Part shown: positions 17,927 to 26,300 of the stretch, in pieces
Layout: each line of letters begins with the position of its first letter
Numbering within the stretch: position 1 is the stretch's first letter
Assembly: GCA_014803985.1 (NCBI GenBank)
Contig: JAAVAO010000034.1
Span: forward strand, 1-58,053
Direction: 5' to 3'
DNA length: 58,053 nucleotides
Source: Treponema sp.
GTDB taxonomy: Bacteria; Spirochaetota; Spirochaetia; Treponematales; Treponemataceae
Position numbers and translations under genes: made by a program
The notes under the pieces: model-generated
The model's input: the letters and a program-made list of their open reading frames with translations, nothing else
Databases searched by the model: none
Told to the model about the DNA's origin: nothing

Positions 17927-18301
17927 ATGAGCACTGATCCTAAAAACGGAATTTTCATTGACTATCTGTTTGGATGGGAAGACCACGAAGTGTTGCTTAC
18001 ATTGCTTCAAGGTGTTGACGGCAAATTAAAAGATTGTCCTGATAAAATTGATAACATAAAAAAATTGGTGCAAACTAAAATTGATTGTGCTTCCTTTTCA
18101 AAGTCGATGTCCAGGGGATCTCCTGTTACAAACGGAACTTTGTCAAAGTCAAAGCGCAATCGTGCAAAATCTTATGCAGATGGAATGATTTTTCACAAGA
18201 AATATACGAGTTCTTCGTTGCCTGAATCAAGGCGACTTGAGGCTGATTTAAATGAAATCATCCGCATTTATGACAAAGTAAAAAGGCTAGAGATAAAATA
18301 G
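17927..18301 (+). CDS. Unknown small protein
   Basis: A 124-residue frame from ATG 17927 (MSTDPKNGIFIDYLFGWEDHE). There is no convincing Shine-Dalgarno; the frame stays open upstream to 17912. It is basic in the middle and helical at the end. It is divergent from the SIR2 pair. It could be real or a fragment. The ORF at 17727-17930 overlapping its start is not supported. Confidence 0.4.
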   Translation: MSTDPKNGIFIDYLFGWEDHEVLLTLLQGVDGKLKDCPDKIDNIKKLVQTKIDCASFSKSMSRGSPVTNGTLSKSKRNRAKSYADGMIFHKKYTSSSLPESRRLEADLNEIIRIYDKVKRLEIK

Positions 18302-18705
18302 TGTACAAGGTTGCTTTGTTATGCAATCCAAAAACTCTTTTTATTATTTCCGCCCTAAAATTATAAAAAAGTAAAAAATCTTTCAACTCATCCCAAAATC
18401 ACTTCCGATTTTTCCCCTAAAATTCATATAACTAGTAGTAGAGAGTCATCTCCAACAATTCTAAAACAAAAAGAGGGATTAATATGGAAAATCGCACGCT
18501 GCGCCCAACGCCCGACGCGCTGTTAAACCCGCGCCAGGACGCGAACTTCAAGGCAATCTTCAGCGAGGACTCCGAGGAGGGGCGGCTCGCGCTCAAATCG
18601 TTCCTTGAGGCGATATTGAACGCCAAAGTGTCCGACATTCAACTTTTACAAAACGAGCTGCCCGTGGAGTCTGAGTATGTCAAGCAGTCCGTGTTCGAAA
18701 TCCAG

Positions 18706-18804
18706 CAATGACAACGCGCTAGTCAGTTTTGGTAGCATAGCGTACAAAACTGAAGGCGGAAGTCAAGTAGTTAAAAATTGAACAATTTCTGTATCTTCCG
18801 CCAC
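18706..18804 (+). repeat. Dispersed repeat copy 2, inserted in the Rpn gene
   Basis: The 99 bases between the two halves of the Rpn frame match the repeat family: CTAGTCAGTTTTG, then a shortened ACAAAACTG, then the core beginning GGCGGAAGTC and ending TATCTTCCGCCA. GGCGGAAG and CTTCCGCC can pair across the core. I see no obvious target duplication. Confidence 0.7.
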
Positions 18805-19359
18805 TGCACGCTTGACGGAAGACGGCATGTCAACATAGAAATGCAGGGGTTGAACATAGACAACGCCTACGACCGGCGTGCAGAGTACCAGGCGGCGCAC
18901 CTCTTGAACCACACCGTCAGGCGGGGAATGAAGTGGAGGGAGACGCCCGAAGTGTACCAAGTGTCCGTGTTGAACTTCATATACGACAAGGAGAGCGACA
19001 GCGGGGTGTCCGAGTACAGGATGAGAAGGAAGGACGGGAAAACGCTTTCCAGGAGGATGGCGATAGTGTTCGTGGAGCTTCCGAAGTACAGCGGCGAGAG
19101 CGAGCGCGTGGAGGATTTGACAGCGGCGGAAAAATGGTGTAAATTTTTATTGTACGCGGACGACAGCGCAAGGCGCAGTCTTGTTGAGGAGATATGCAGG
19201 AGCGAAGGGGGTATTATGGCGGCAAGCGGAATACTGACAAAAATAAGCCAGGACGATGTAAACTGGCTGAGGCAGACAAACAGGGACCTATGGGAGCGCG
19301 ACCAACTTTCAATCAAGGGCTATGTAGAGGAGCTTACGCAGGAGTTGGCGGAAAGCCAA

Positions 19360-19443
19360 GCAGTCATTGAAGAAAAAGATGCTGTCATTGAAGAGAAAGA
19401 TGCTGTCATTGAAGAGAAAGACGCAGTCATTGAGGAGAAAGAC
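19360..19443 (+). repeat. Four 21-bp tandem units (VIEEKDA)
   Basis: Units begin at 19360, 19381, 19402 and 19423, each reading GC(A/T)GTCATTGA(A/G)GA(A/G)AAAGA. They encode a heptad repeat at the end of the Rpn protein and may vary in copy number. Confidence 0.85.
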
Positions 19444-19546
19444 GCGCAACTTTTGGCGCAGATGCGAGAGATTGAATCGTTGCGCGCAAAACTGGCGAAT
19501 AAGAAAAGCAGCGGTATAGTAATAAGGGGATTCTCTTGAAAAAACT

Positions 19547-19640
19547 ATGTACATATCAACTATATCTGAGCGAAACTTATCTCTTAAAACGGATGTTAAA
19601 CTGCTTGACAACTAGCCCTAGTCCTTAATTAGCAGCAAAT
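19547..19640 (+). pseudogene. Gene fragment related to the ORF at 1728
   Basis: ATG 19547 opens 22 codons (MYISTISERNLSLKTDVKLLDN) ending at TAG 19613-19615. DNA similarity to 1728-1830 continues past the stop (TAGTCCTTAAT against CAGTCTTTAAT). It is a partial copy of the same 5' gene end. Confidence 0.45.
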
Positions 19641-19661
19641 TTTCTAAAGAATATTTTTCCC

Positions 19662-20576
19662 TCACCCCTTCACATACCCATCCAAAAAATCAAGTACGGG
19701 CGTTTGCCATGAGGTGTTTTGAGGGGATTTGCTTTCTGATAGCAATTTTTTATACAGGGCTATTATATAACTTCGGATTTCCGTTTTGCAAGACTCTTTC
19801 ATATAACTGTCGCTATTGCTATCGTTATTTTTGAAAAGGCTATTCACAAAATTGAGTGCGTCAGTTTCAGAAAAAAAGTCTTCTTGAAAAATCGCGCTCA
19901 ACATATACAGGGCTCCCGCCACGCAATTTATGCTGTGTTGTTTTATAAAAAGCACGCTTTCTGCGATGTTGACAGCACCATTATAAATTTCATTTAAAAT
20001 CGTATCTTTTTCACTATTTGAGATTATGGCTTCATCCGTTGCAAAAATTTTTCTTACAAATGCATAGCTTCCAGCAACGATTGCAATGTGAAGGCTCGGC
20101 ACGCAAAGAAAATGCGGATCAAATGTATATATCACCCAAAAATGAAAGTTGTTTTTATAGTGGGGGCGGTTTGTTGTGCTTAATCGTTGATTGTAGACCT
20201 CGCTTGCGCTATGGTAAAGAGTGGAGAGAAAGTCCACGAATTCAGCGCATTTTTGGTAGCGAGTGTTTTTTGGGAAGCTCTTTTTTATCATCGAAAGAAT
20301 TCGTATGAAAAATCCAACGAAGTCGAGATATATTTCAACTTTTTCGGGAACAAAGGGAATGGTATCATCAAGCGGATGTTCAACATTTACAACGGGGATT
20401 TTTGTCCTGCCAAATTTTTGTTTCTGTTGAATCATAAAGAAATTCGTCCATGCTTCACCGATGAATTTAAATGAGTGCTTTGAAGTTTTTGGATTGATAA
20501 AATGCCAAAAGAATGTTCGTACAACAGAGTATCCTGCAAGTGGTTTATGAAATTTTTTTGAATAGTTGTTTTTCAT
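19662..20576 (-). CDS. PAP2-like protein of unknown substrate
   Basis: The 304-residue product starts at ATG 20576 with GAGGAG upstream. FLCVPSLHIAIVAGSYAF (about residues 154-171) matches the CxPSxH motif of the PAP2 phosphatase superfamily. KQHSINCVAGALYMLSA (about 216-232) resembles the final H-x-x-x-D-x-x-x-G motif, but asparagine stands where the catalytic-relay aspartate is usual. No strong run of membrane helices is obvious, unusual for PAP2 enzymes. A PAP2-derived protein is my best call; activity is uncertain. Confidence 0.55.
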   Translation of the reverse strand: MKNNYSKKFHKPLAGYSVVRTFFWHFINPKTSKHSFKFIGEAWTNFFMIQQKQKFGRTKIPVVNVEHPLDDTIPFVPEKVEIYLDFVGFFIRILSMIKKSFPKNTRYQKCAEFVDFLSTLYHSASEVYNQRLSTTNRPHYKNNFHFWVIYTFDPHFLCVPSLHIAIVAGSYAFVRKIFATDEAIISNSEKDTILNEIYNGAVNIAESVLFIKQHSINCVAGALYMLSAIFQEDFFSETDALNFVNSLFKNNDSNSDSYMKESCKTEIRSYIIALYKKLLSESKSPQNTSWQTPVLDFLDGYVKG

Positions 20577-21123
20577 ATCATTTTCTCCTCATTATTTATA
20601 ACGTGGGCGGCTTGTTGCTTCGCAACAACCAGGCTTTTCGGGGTTTCGGCTTTTGCCTCCCTGTAATGATAATCCTCTAGTCAGTTTTGCGTAAAGCCGA
20701 GCTGTGCGAGGTAGCAAAACTGGTGGCGGAAGTCGAAGAATTAAAAGTGAAAAAACCATGCACCTTCCGCCACTTCCCTCGCTCGTAAACTCGTTCAGTC
20801 CAGTGGCAGCCTGCGGCTCCCCTCCAATCCTTGCCGCAATAAAAATCGCAATTGCAACCCGCTAGCCAGATTTGCACCACCTGAACCGTGCGAAGTAGCA
20901 AAATACGCAATTCCTGCGGAATTGCTACCGAATTTGCGTTGCAAACTCGTTTATTTACTTCCGTTTCCGCTTGAAACTTCGACAGCAAGTCTTTGACTTG
21001 CGTACTTGTTGCGAAAGCATTCCCTTGCGGAACAGCATTTTGTGTACTAAAAAAACTTGAAAGTTTCTTTAGTGCACAAAATCGAGGAAGAATCAAAAGT
21101 GAAATAGCCATGTACCTTCCGCC
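20577..21123 (+). repeat. Block of two dispersed repeat copies (3 and 4)
   Basis: No gene is seen in these 547 bases. Copy 3 (20663-20838) has the full plan: CTAGTCAGTTTTGC ... GCAAAACTGG, a core from GGCGGAAGTC to CTTCCGCCAC, then AATCCTTGCCGCA. It matches 57878-58053 in inverted orientation. Copy 4 (about 20862-21123) is longer, with palindromes GCAATTCC/GGAATTGC and an imperfect pair around AAACTT/AAGTTT. Its core ends CTTCCGCC, and the next three bases are the TAG stop (read as CTA) of rqcH. A hairpin TTGTTGC/GCAACAA lies near 20611. Confidence 0.75.
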
Positions 21124-22554
21124 CTATATCATCTCCATTTCCTTTTTCAATGAGTCAAGCCATTCAAGGCGTTTTTTGTCGGGGGTAATGCAAAGGTTTT
21201 TTTCATTTGTGGGCAGAACAGTTCCTTTTGGAGCGTTTTTTGCTCTTCGCAAATGCTTTACGCTTGTATAATATAAATCAACTTTTCCCGCATTTCGAGC
21301 CTTTGAATAGTAAACGGCGAGATTTGCCGCATACAGAAGAATTTCAAGCGGTACAGATTTTCCCTGTCTATTTTTTATAAAGACATATCCGCCCGGAAAA
21401 TCTCTTGTGTGAAGCCAAAGGTCATTTCCCTTTGCATAATGACGAAGAAGCTCGTCGTTTTCATTTGCATCCCGACCCACTAATATATACCAACCATCCA
21501 CCGTGTAGTCCAGTCCTGGATGCTCTTTTTTTTGCTGTTGCTTTGTGGCGGTGTTTTTTCGTAAAAGTTGTTCGATTTTTACAGGGTTCATTTCACGTTG
21601 CATTTCAGCATAGAGCCTTGTTAATTTTTCTATCCTTTTTTTTGCAACATCTATGTCGTGTTCAAGAGATGCCGCGCCGGTTTTTGCCTTTTTACATTTT
21701 TCATAATAGTATGCAGCATTTTTGTATGCATCTTTTGTTGGATCAATATGAATTTTAATGGTTTTTCCCGTTTTGAAGTCCTCGCATTCAAGAAACGGTG
21801 AAGAGGGATTTAAAAGATGTGCGTTTGCGGAAATTAAATCCCCAATGTGTTTCAAATCTTCTGCATTTTCAAACTCATTTTGTTTTTTGATGAGGTTTTC
21901 AAGGGCATTTTCCATTTTGCTTTTTGATGATTCATACCATTTTTCCGCTTTTTCCAGCAGGGCTTCCCGTGAAAGATTTTCTGCATATTCTCCATACCAT
22001 AAGTCAACTTTTTCATTGAAAGAAAGCGTGTTTTGAGCGGAGGGGTGTATTTCGCTGAATTCTCGCACTGGCCAAATGCGCGTTTCTGGTCTTGCTTCAG
22101 GCAGGGTGAAAGTGCTGCCTGTGACTTCGCCTTTTTTTGGGCGGCGATACAGAGAGTCTATGATTTTATTTTCGGTATTGCACAATATAACGTTTGCCGC
22201 TCCGCTCCACAGCCGCACATACAGCAAAAAAGATTCCTGGGCGTTGGAAAGTTCAAAACAAATTATCCTCTGCTTTTCAATTTGACGGCATTTGTTTATT
22301 TTTGTTCCCTTTATGCGGGATTTTAAAAGTTCCATAAAACGCAGGGGCTTTTCATTGCGAGTGATTTTTCGTCTCGTTTCATTTATTCGGCAGGCATTTT
22401 GCGCCGTGCATATTAAAATGGTTTTTGCATTCCCTGCGCTATAGGTGTACAATGCGAGCGTGTCGTATCCTGGTTGTATAATATCTTGTATAAATGCGCC
22501 GTCAAGAGAAAGTTCTGACAGCACAAGATCAATTTCATTGCAATTTAAAGACAT
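21124..22554 (-). CDS. rqcH: RqcH/NFACT-family ribosome quality-control protein
   Basis: RqcH binds stalled 50S subunits and adds alanine tails to nascent chains; relatives were first named fibronectin-binding proteins. The 476-residue product has an NFACT-N domain (about 1-170), a long coiled coil (about 205-335), and an NFACT-R domain from DYTVDGWYILVGRDANENDEL with DLWLHTRDFPGGYVFIK. It is shorter than Bacillus RqcH (about 570), so the helix-hairpin-helix and NFACT-C parts appear reduced. It follows the rhodanese gene by ten bases. The stop codon directly touches a dispersed repeat. Confidence 0.85.
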   Translation of the reverse strand: MSLNCNEIDLVLSELSLDGAFIQDIIQPGYDTLALYTYSAGNAKTILICTAQNACRINETRRKITRNEKPLRFMELLKSRIKGTKINKCRQIEKQRIICFELSNAQESFLLYVRLWSGAANVILCNTENKIIDSLYRRPKKGEVTGSTFTLPEARPETRIWPVREFSEIHPSAQNTLSFNEKVDLWYGEYAENLSREALLEKAEKWYESSKSKMENALENLIKKQNEFENAEDLKHIGDLISANAHLLNPSSPFLECEDFKTGKTIKIHIDPTKDAYKNAAYYYEKCKKAKTGAASLEHDIDVAKKRIEKLTRLYAEMQREMNPVKIEQLLRKNTATKQQQKKEHPGLDYTVDGWYILVGRDANENDELLRHYAKGNDLWLHTRDFPGGYVFIKNRQGKSVPLEILLYAANLAVYYSKARNAGKVDLYYTSVKHLRRAKNAPKGTVLPTNEKNLCITPDKKRLEWLDSLKKEMEMI

Positions 22555-22564
22555 AGTTCTATTT

Positions 22565-22984
22565 CTATTGTATAATATCCCATTTCCAATCGATTATTCC
22601 GCCAAATTCCTTTATGTTTGTGTAACCGATTTTCGCCAGTTTTTTTGCAGCCTCCTTGCTTCGTCTTCCGCTTCTGCAATATAGTAAAATCAATTGCGAT
22701 TTGTCCGTGAGTTCAGTCGGCTCTTTGTCAAAAATAGTTTCATTTGGAATGTTGACAGCGTCTTTTATGTGACCGCTTGCAAATTCTTCAGGGGTGCGCA
22801 CGTCAAGAATAATAAAATCTTTTTCTGAATCCATCATTTTTTTTGCGTCTTCCTGTGTTATTTGCTCATACGGCATAGTGCTTTCCTCGCTTTTTTTGGA
22901 TTTATTATTTTGCAGGCACGACATAAAAAGAAAAGCCATTGCCGCAAAGAGTGTCAAAAACAGCAGATTGTATATCTTCTTCAT
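22565..22984 (-). CDS. Rhodanese-domain lipoprotein
   Basis: The 139-residue product has a lipoprotein signal peptide (MKKIYNLLFLTLFAAMAFLF, then MSC, cysteine at residue 23). A single rhodanese domain follows: DFIILDVRTPEEFASGHI and the catalytic loop YCRSGRRS, with cysteine as the sulfur acceptor. It is probably anchored in the periplasm, where it may carry sulfane sulfur or bind thiol substrates. It is the first gene of a pair with rqcH. Confidence 0.85.
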   Translation of the reverse strand: MKKIYNLLFLTLFAAMAFLFMSCLQNNKSKKSEESTMPYEQITQEDAKKMMDSEKDFIILDVRTPEEFASGHIKDAVNIPNETIFDKEPTELTDKSQLILLYCRSGRRSKEAAKKLAKIGYTNIKEFGGIIDWKWDIIQ

Positions 22985-23323
22985 TCTGTTTATTTTATCG
23001 TGTTTGTATTAAAAAGTGAATGTGTTTTGTGTTTTTGACAGAGATTTTTTTTTCACGCAGAGAAAATGTGGGGTTTTAAAAATAAAATTTGTGTTTTTGA
23101 AAATCAATGATAAAATATAAAGTAGAAAATTTGCGATTCTTATGAGAAATTTTATAAGTTCTTTTTACAAAATAGTGCTCTGTTATTAAGCCTGCCCCCA
23201 TTAATATCTGTGCATTTACACTGCAAATTTTGTTATTTACCGTACATTTATATTTTTCTGAGAATGCACGCAGAAGTTGTCATAATTTTGACAAATCTAT
23301 TTTAAGGTTTTATGGGGTCGTAT
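22985..23323 (+). promoter_or_regulatory. Intergenic region between divergent rhodanese and giant lipoprotein genes
   Basis: The stretch is very AT-rich and must hold promoters in both directions, but no hexamer pair with good spacing is convincing. TTGAAA and TATAAA occur near 23097-23120. ORFs within it are not supported. Confidence 0.3.
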
Positions 23324-26300
23324 ATGAAAAACAAGAATTCTTTTGTAATTTCTCTTTTGATTTGCTTGACATGTATTTCAGTGCTTATAAGCGCGTGCAA
23401 TGTCGGGCTTGGCGAGTCTGTTGACACTAAACCTCCAACGGTGGAATTTACGTTTCCAGAGGCAAGCTCTGTTGTGAGGTGTGTACCTGAAAACGATGAA
23501 GACGACAAAATACTTGTAGTGGGGGGGGGTGTTCCGATGATAAATCTATTAAGAAGATTTCTTTGCGCCTCGTGGATGCGAAAACCAATCCTGCGCATTA
23601 CTATCCCAGCGATGGATATTTTGAAGCGGTAGTTGACACAAGCAAAGAGGACTGGACGTGGGAATGCAAAATAAATCTTGAGGAAAATAAAATTCCCGAT
23701 GGTTCTTATGACGTAATTATTACCGTTGAGGATGGGGCGGGAAAAACAGGCAAGGCGGAAAGATCGTTTACTATTGATAATACGCCTCCATTGTTGGTGT
23801 TGAGCAGACCTGCTGGAGGATGGGCGGAAGGAATCGACAAAAGCAATGTTCAAAATTATGGTGCAACATTCACACTAAAAGGCGAGGCAGCCGATGACAA
23901 TGGAATTTCGCTTATCGAACTGTTTTTTTACAATGAGGCGGGCGAACTTTTAACGGAGGAGCCTGTTTCCATAAAGAACGCCTTGAGTACCATAAATGAA
24001 GATGTTTTTTCCTATGAAGATGGAAGCGGCATTTATGAAAGACTTTACGGTACCTATGATGAAAAAAATCCCGAAACAAAATATTTTTCAATGCTTGTAA
24101 AAATTTATGATGAGGCAAGAATTTTTCCTGCTGTTGAGGGGGATAAAGGAAACTATAGGGAATATTTCTTTTTAAATGATGATGTTTCCGCTTCCATTTT
24201 GAGGAGCGAGGTGAAAATTTCTGGTGCATATCAAATGGAAAATGGACGCTACCTTTTAACTAAAGGAAACACAGAAGAAAACATTGATACGCAGAATAGA
24301 ACTATGGATATACTTGCGAAAAAGCAAGTTGTGAGAACTGCTTTTTCACTCAATCCCTCCAATAATCCGCAAATGAGCATTTCAAGCCTCACAAATCTTT
24401 CTTCTGTAAAAACAATGGCTGAAAAATATGAACTTATAAAAAATTCTTCTGCAAAAAATGTATTAAAAAGCAATGACTCCTTGCCCGTTGCTATGGCTGT
24501 TGGGCTTGATGAAATTCCGCTGGTAAAAGATTCACTCGGAGTGTATCTTGAAAAATGCGTGTATGAAAATAATGAAATCAAAGGCGATAACAATAAAATT
24601 TGGCTTGTAAAACCTACGAGTGAATACGCGATAGATGGTAAGCCACTTACCGAAAACGAGAAAAATGCCCGTCTGCTCATAAAAAATCAAGGCAACTATA
24701 CCATGAACATTCCTCTTTCTTCTTCTGGCATAAGCGGAACAATTCCTGAAACGGGCGAGGCTTACACAATTCCGTCGATTGCTACGGGGCAAATGTATAT
24801 GATTTGCGCAGTTGGAGAGGATCAAAATGGTGTGAAATTCAAAAATAATGTGAACTGGGCTCTGTTCTTTGCCCCAAGCGGAAATGCGCCAACTCTGTAT
24901 GATTTGACTCCTGAAAAGGCGAAGACAATTTATTTGAACGACAAAAAAGAATCTGTTCCCTTTAATGGGAAAATTCGCACGGAACAAAAGACAGCCGTTT
25001 CTTTATTGCTTAATGGCTCGCAAGTGAAAGATCAGGAATTTTCCATTGAAAATGCGTATGACGGTGCATTCAGCAAAGCCTTGTCACTAAAATCGGGGGA
25101 TTTCAAAGATGAGGGGGCATACACGGTGAGTATTCATGCGAGTATCGATCCGACTCTTTTTACGCAGTCTGATTACACCGTTATATATGACACGACCGCC
25201 CCGCAAGCAAAATTTGAATATTCTCCGACCGTTAAGGACTGGCAGATTACAACTGAATCGGGAAAAATTGACACAATAAAGGTGTACACCATAAATGGAA
25301 ATGTTTCTGTAAAAGTTACTTCTTTAGAGGATTCAAACGGAGTGTATTCGGAAAAAGATGGCGCATATCCAAGTCCGACTATTGAAATTTTTGAGTGTGA
25401 TGAAAACGGAAAAGTAAAAGAAGATGCTGTTGCAATTGCCTCTTATACAAGTGACGACAATGATGAAGTGGAGAGAAGAAGACCGCAGAACGAATTTGAT
25501 ACAACCACATTTAAACGCCCTAATGGAACAAAGATAGACAAAACCTATTTGCTCATCAGAGTGATTTCCTATGACAACGCTGGAAATAAGGGCTGTGAAA
25601 GCAAAGTTGTATATCTTGATCAGGAATCAGACAGACCGGTAATAGAGCCAAAAAATGTCACTGAAAAAAATGAAGAAACCTATCCTTCGGAAATCAAAAA
25701 CGTATACAACACGGAGGGGCAAATTACCTTTGCGGTTTCAGACGATGATGGAGTTGATTCCGTGGAAATTTCCCTTTATGAAGTGGATGAAAGCGGAAAG
25801 GTTAGTGAATCGCATTATGAAGGAACGGGCGACAATAAATTCGAGGGAAAAAGAACATATTCAGTTGGAGGGCTCACGAGAGATACTATTGAATACTCTC
25901 TTCCGTCTGCGTATGGCACATACAAACTTGTTATAATTGCAAAAGATACAGCGAAGAAAGAAGGGCAGGACACTGTTAAAAATCAGTTCTATTTAAAGAC
26001 CACGCCTTCTGCTCCTATCCTTTCAATTAGCAACAACGGAAATTATTATGCAAGGCCTGGTGCACAGTTAATAGTCGAGGGCAGAGTAACTGGTGTTAAT
26101 GGACTTGAAGTTTTCAATTCGTTTGTTCCGAATGATGAATCTAAAAATATACATGCGAGTGGAAATAGTGAGGGGAAAAACAAGGGCTCTCCAAAGAGCG
26201 AGCAAAACCCTGATGGCATTGACGCGGCGGCAGGTTCTGCAACGTGGAATGACACGCTTTCGATTGCTTCCAATGCAAAAGAATCGCAAACTGCTTTGAC

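Larger units (their letters stand above)
18484..19539 (+). pseudogene. Rpn-family nuclease/transposase gene interrupted by a 99-bp insertion
   Basis: AGAGGGA precedes ATG 18484. The first 74 codons (PDALLNPRQDANFKAIFSED ... EYVKQSVFEIQ) and the part from 18805 (CTLDGRRHVNIEMQGLN ... RAEYQAAHLLN) are consecutive parts of the PD-(D/E)xK Rpn/PDDEXK_2 family; E-x-Q after VNI belongs to the nuclease core. They stay in the same frame but are separated by 18706-18804, which brings a TGA stop at 18709. The family promotes RecA-independent recombination in E. coli. The C-terminus carries four VIEEKDA units forming a coiled coil. The downstream half could only be made from an internal start. Confidence 0.75.

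Noticed and set aside
17727..17930. 67-codon plus-strand ORF upstream of 17927
   Set aside because: It has no Shine-Dalgarno, an odd composition, and no recognisable feature; it overlaps the next candidate start.
18484..19539. Complete insertion sequence around the Rpn gene
   Set aside because: No terminal inverted repeats or target duplications frame the gene.
1378..21123. Repeat family as a CRISPR array
   Set aside because: Copies are scattered singly, with no regular spacers and no cas genes in the window.
23563..23565. TTG 23563 as a true start of the giant protein
   Set aside because: There is no ribosome binding site, and the frame continues meaningfully upstream to the G tract, where a lipoprotein signal peptide lies in the other frame.
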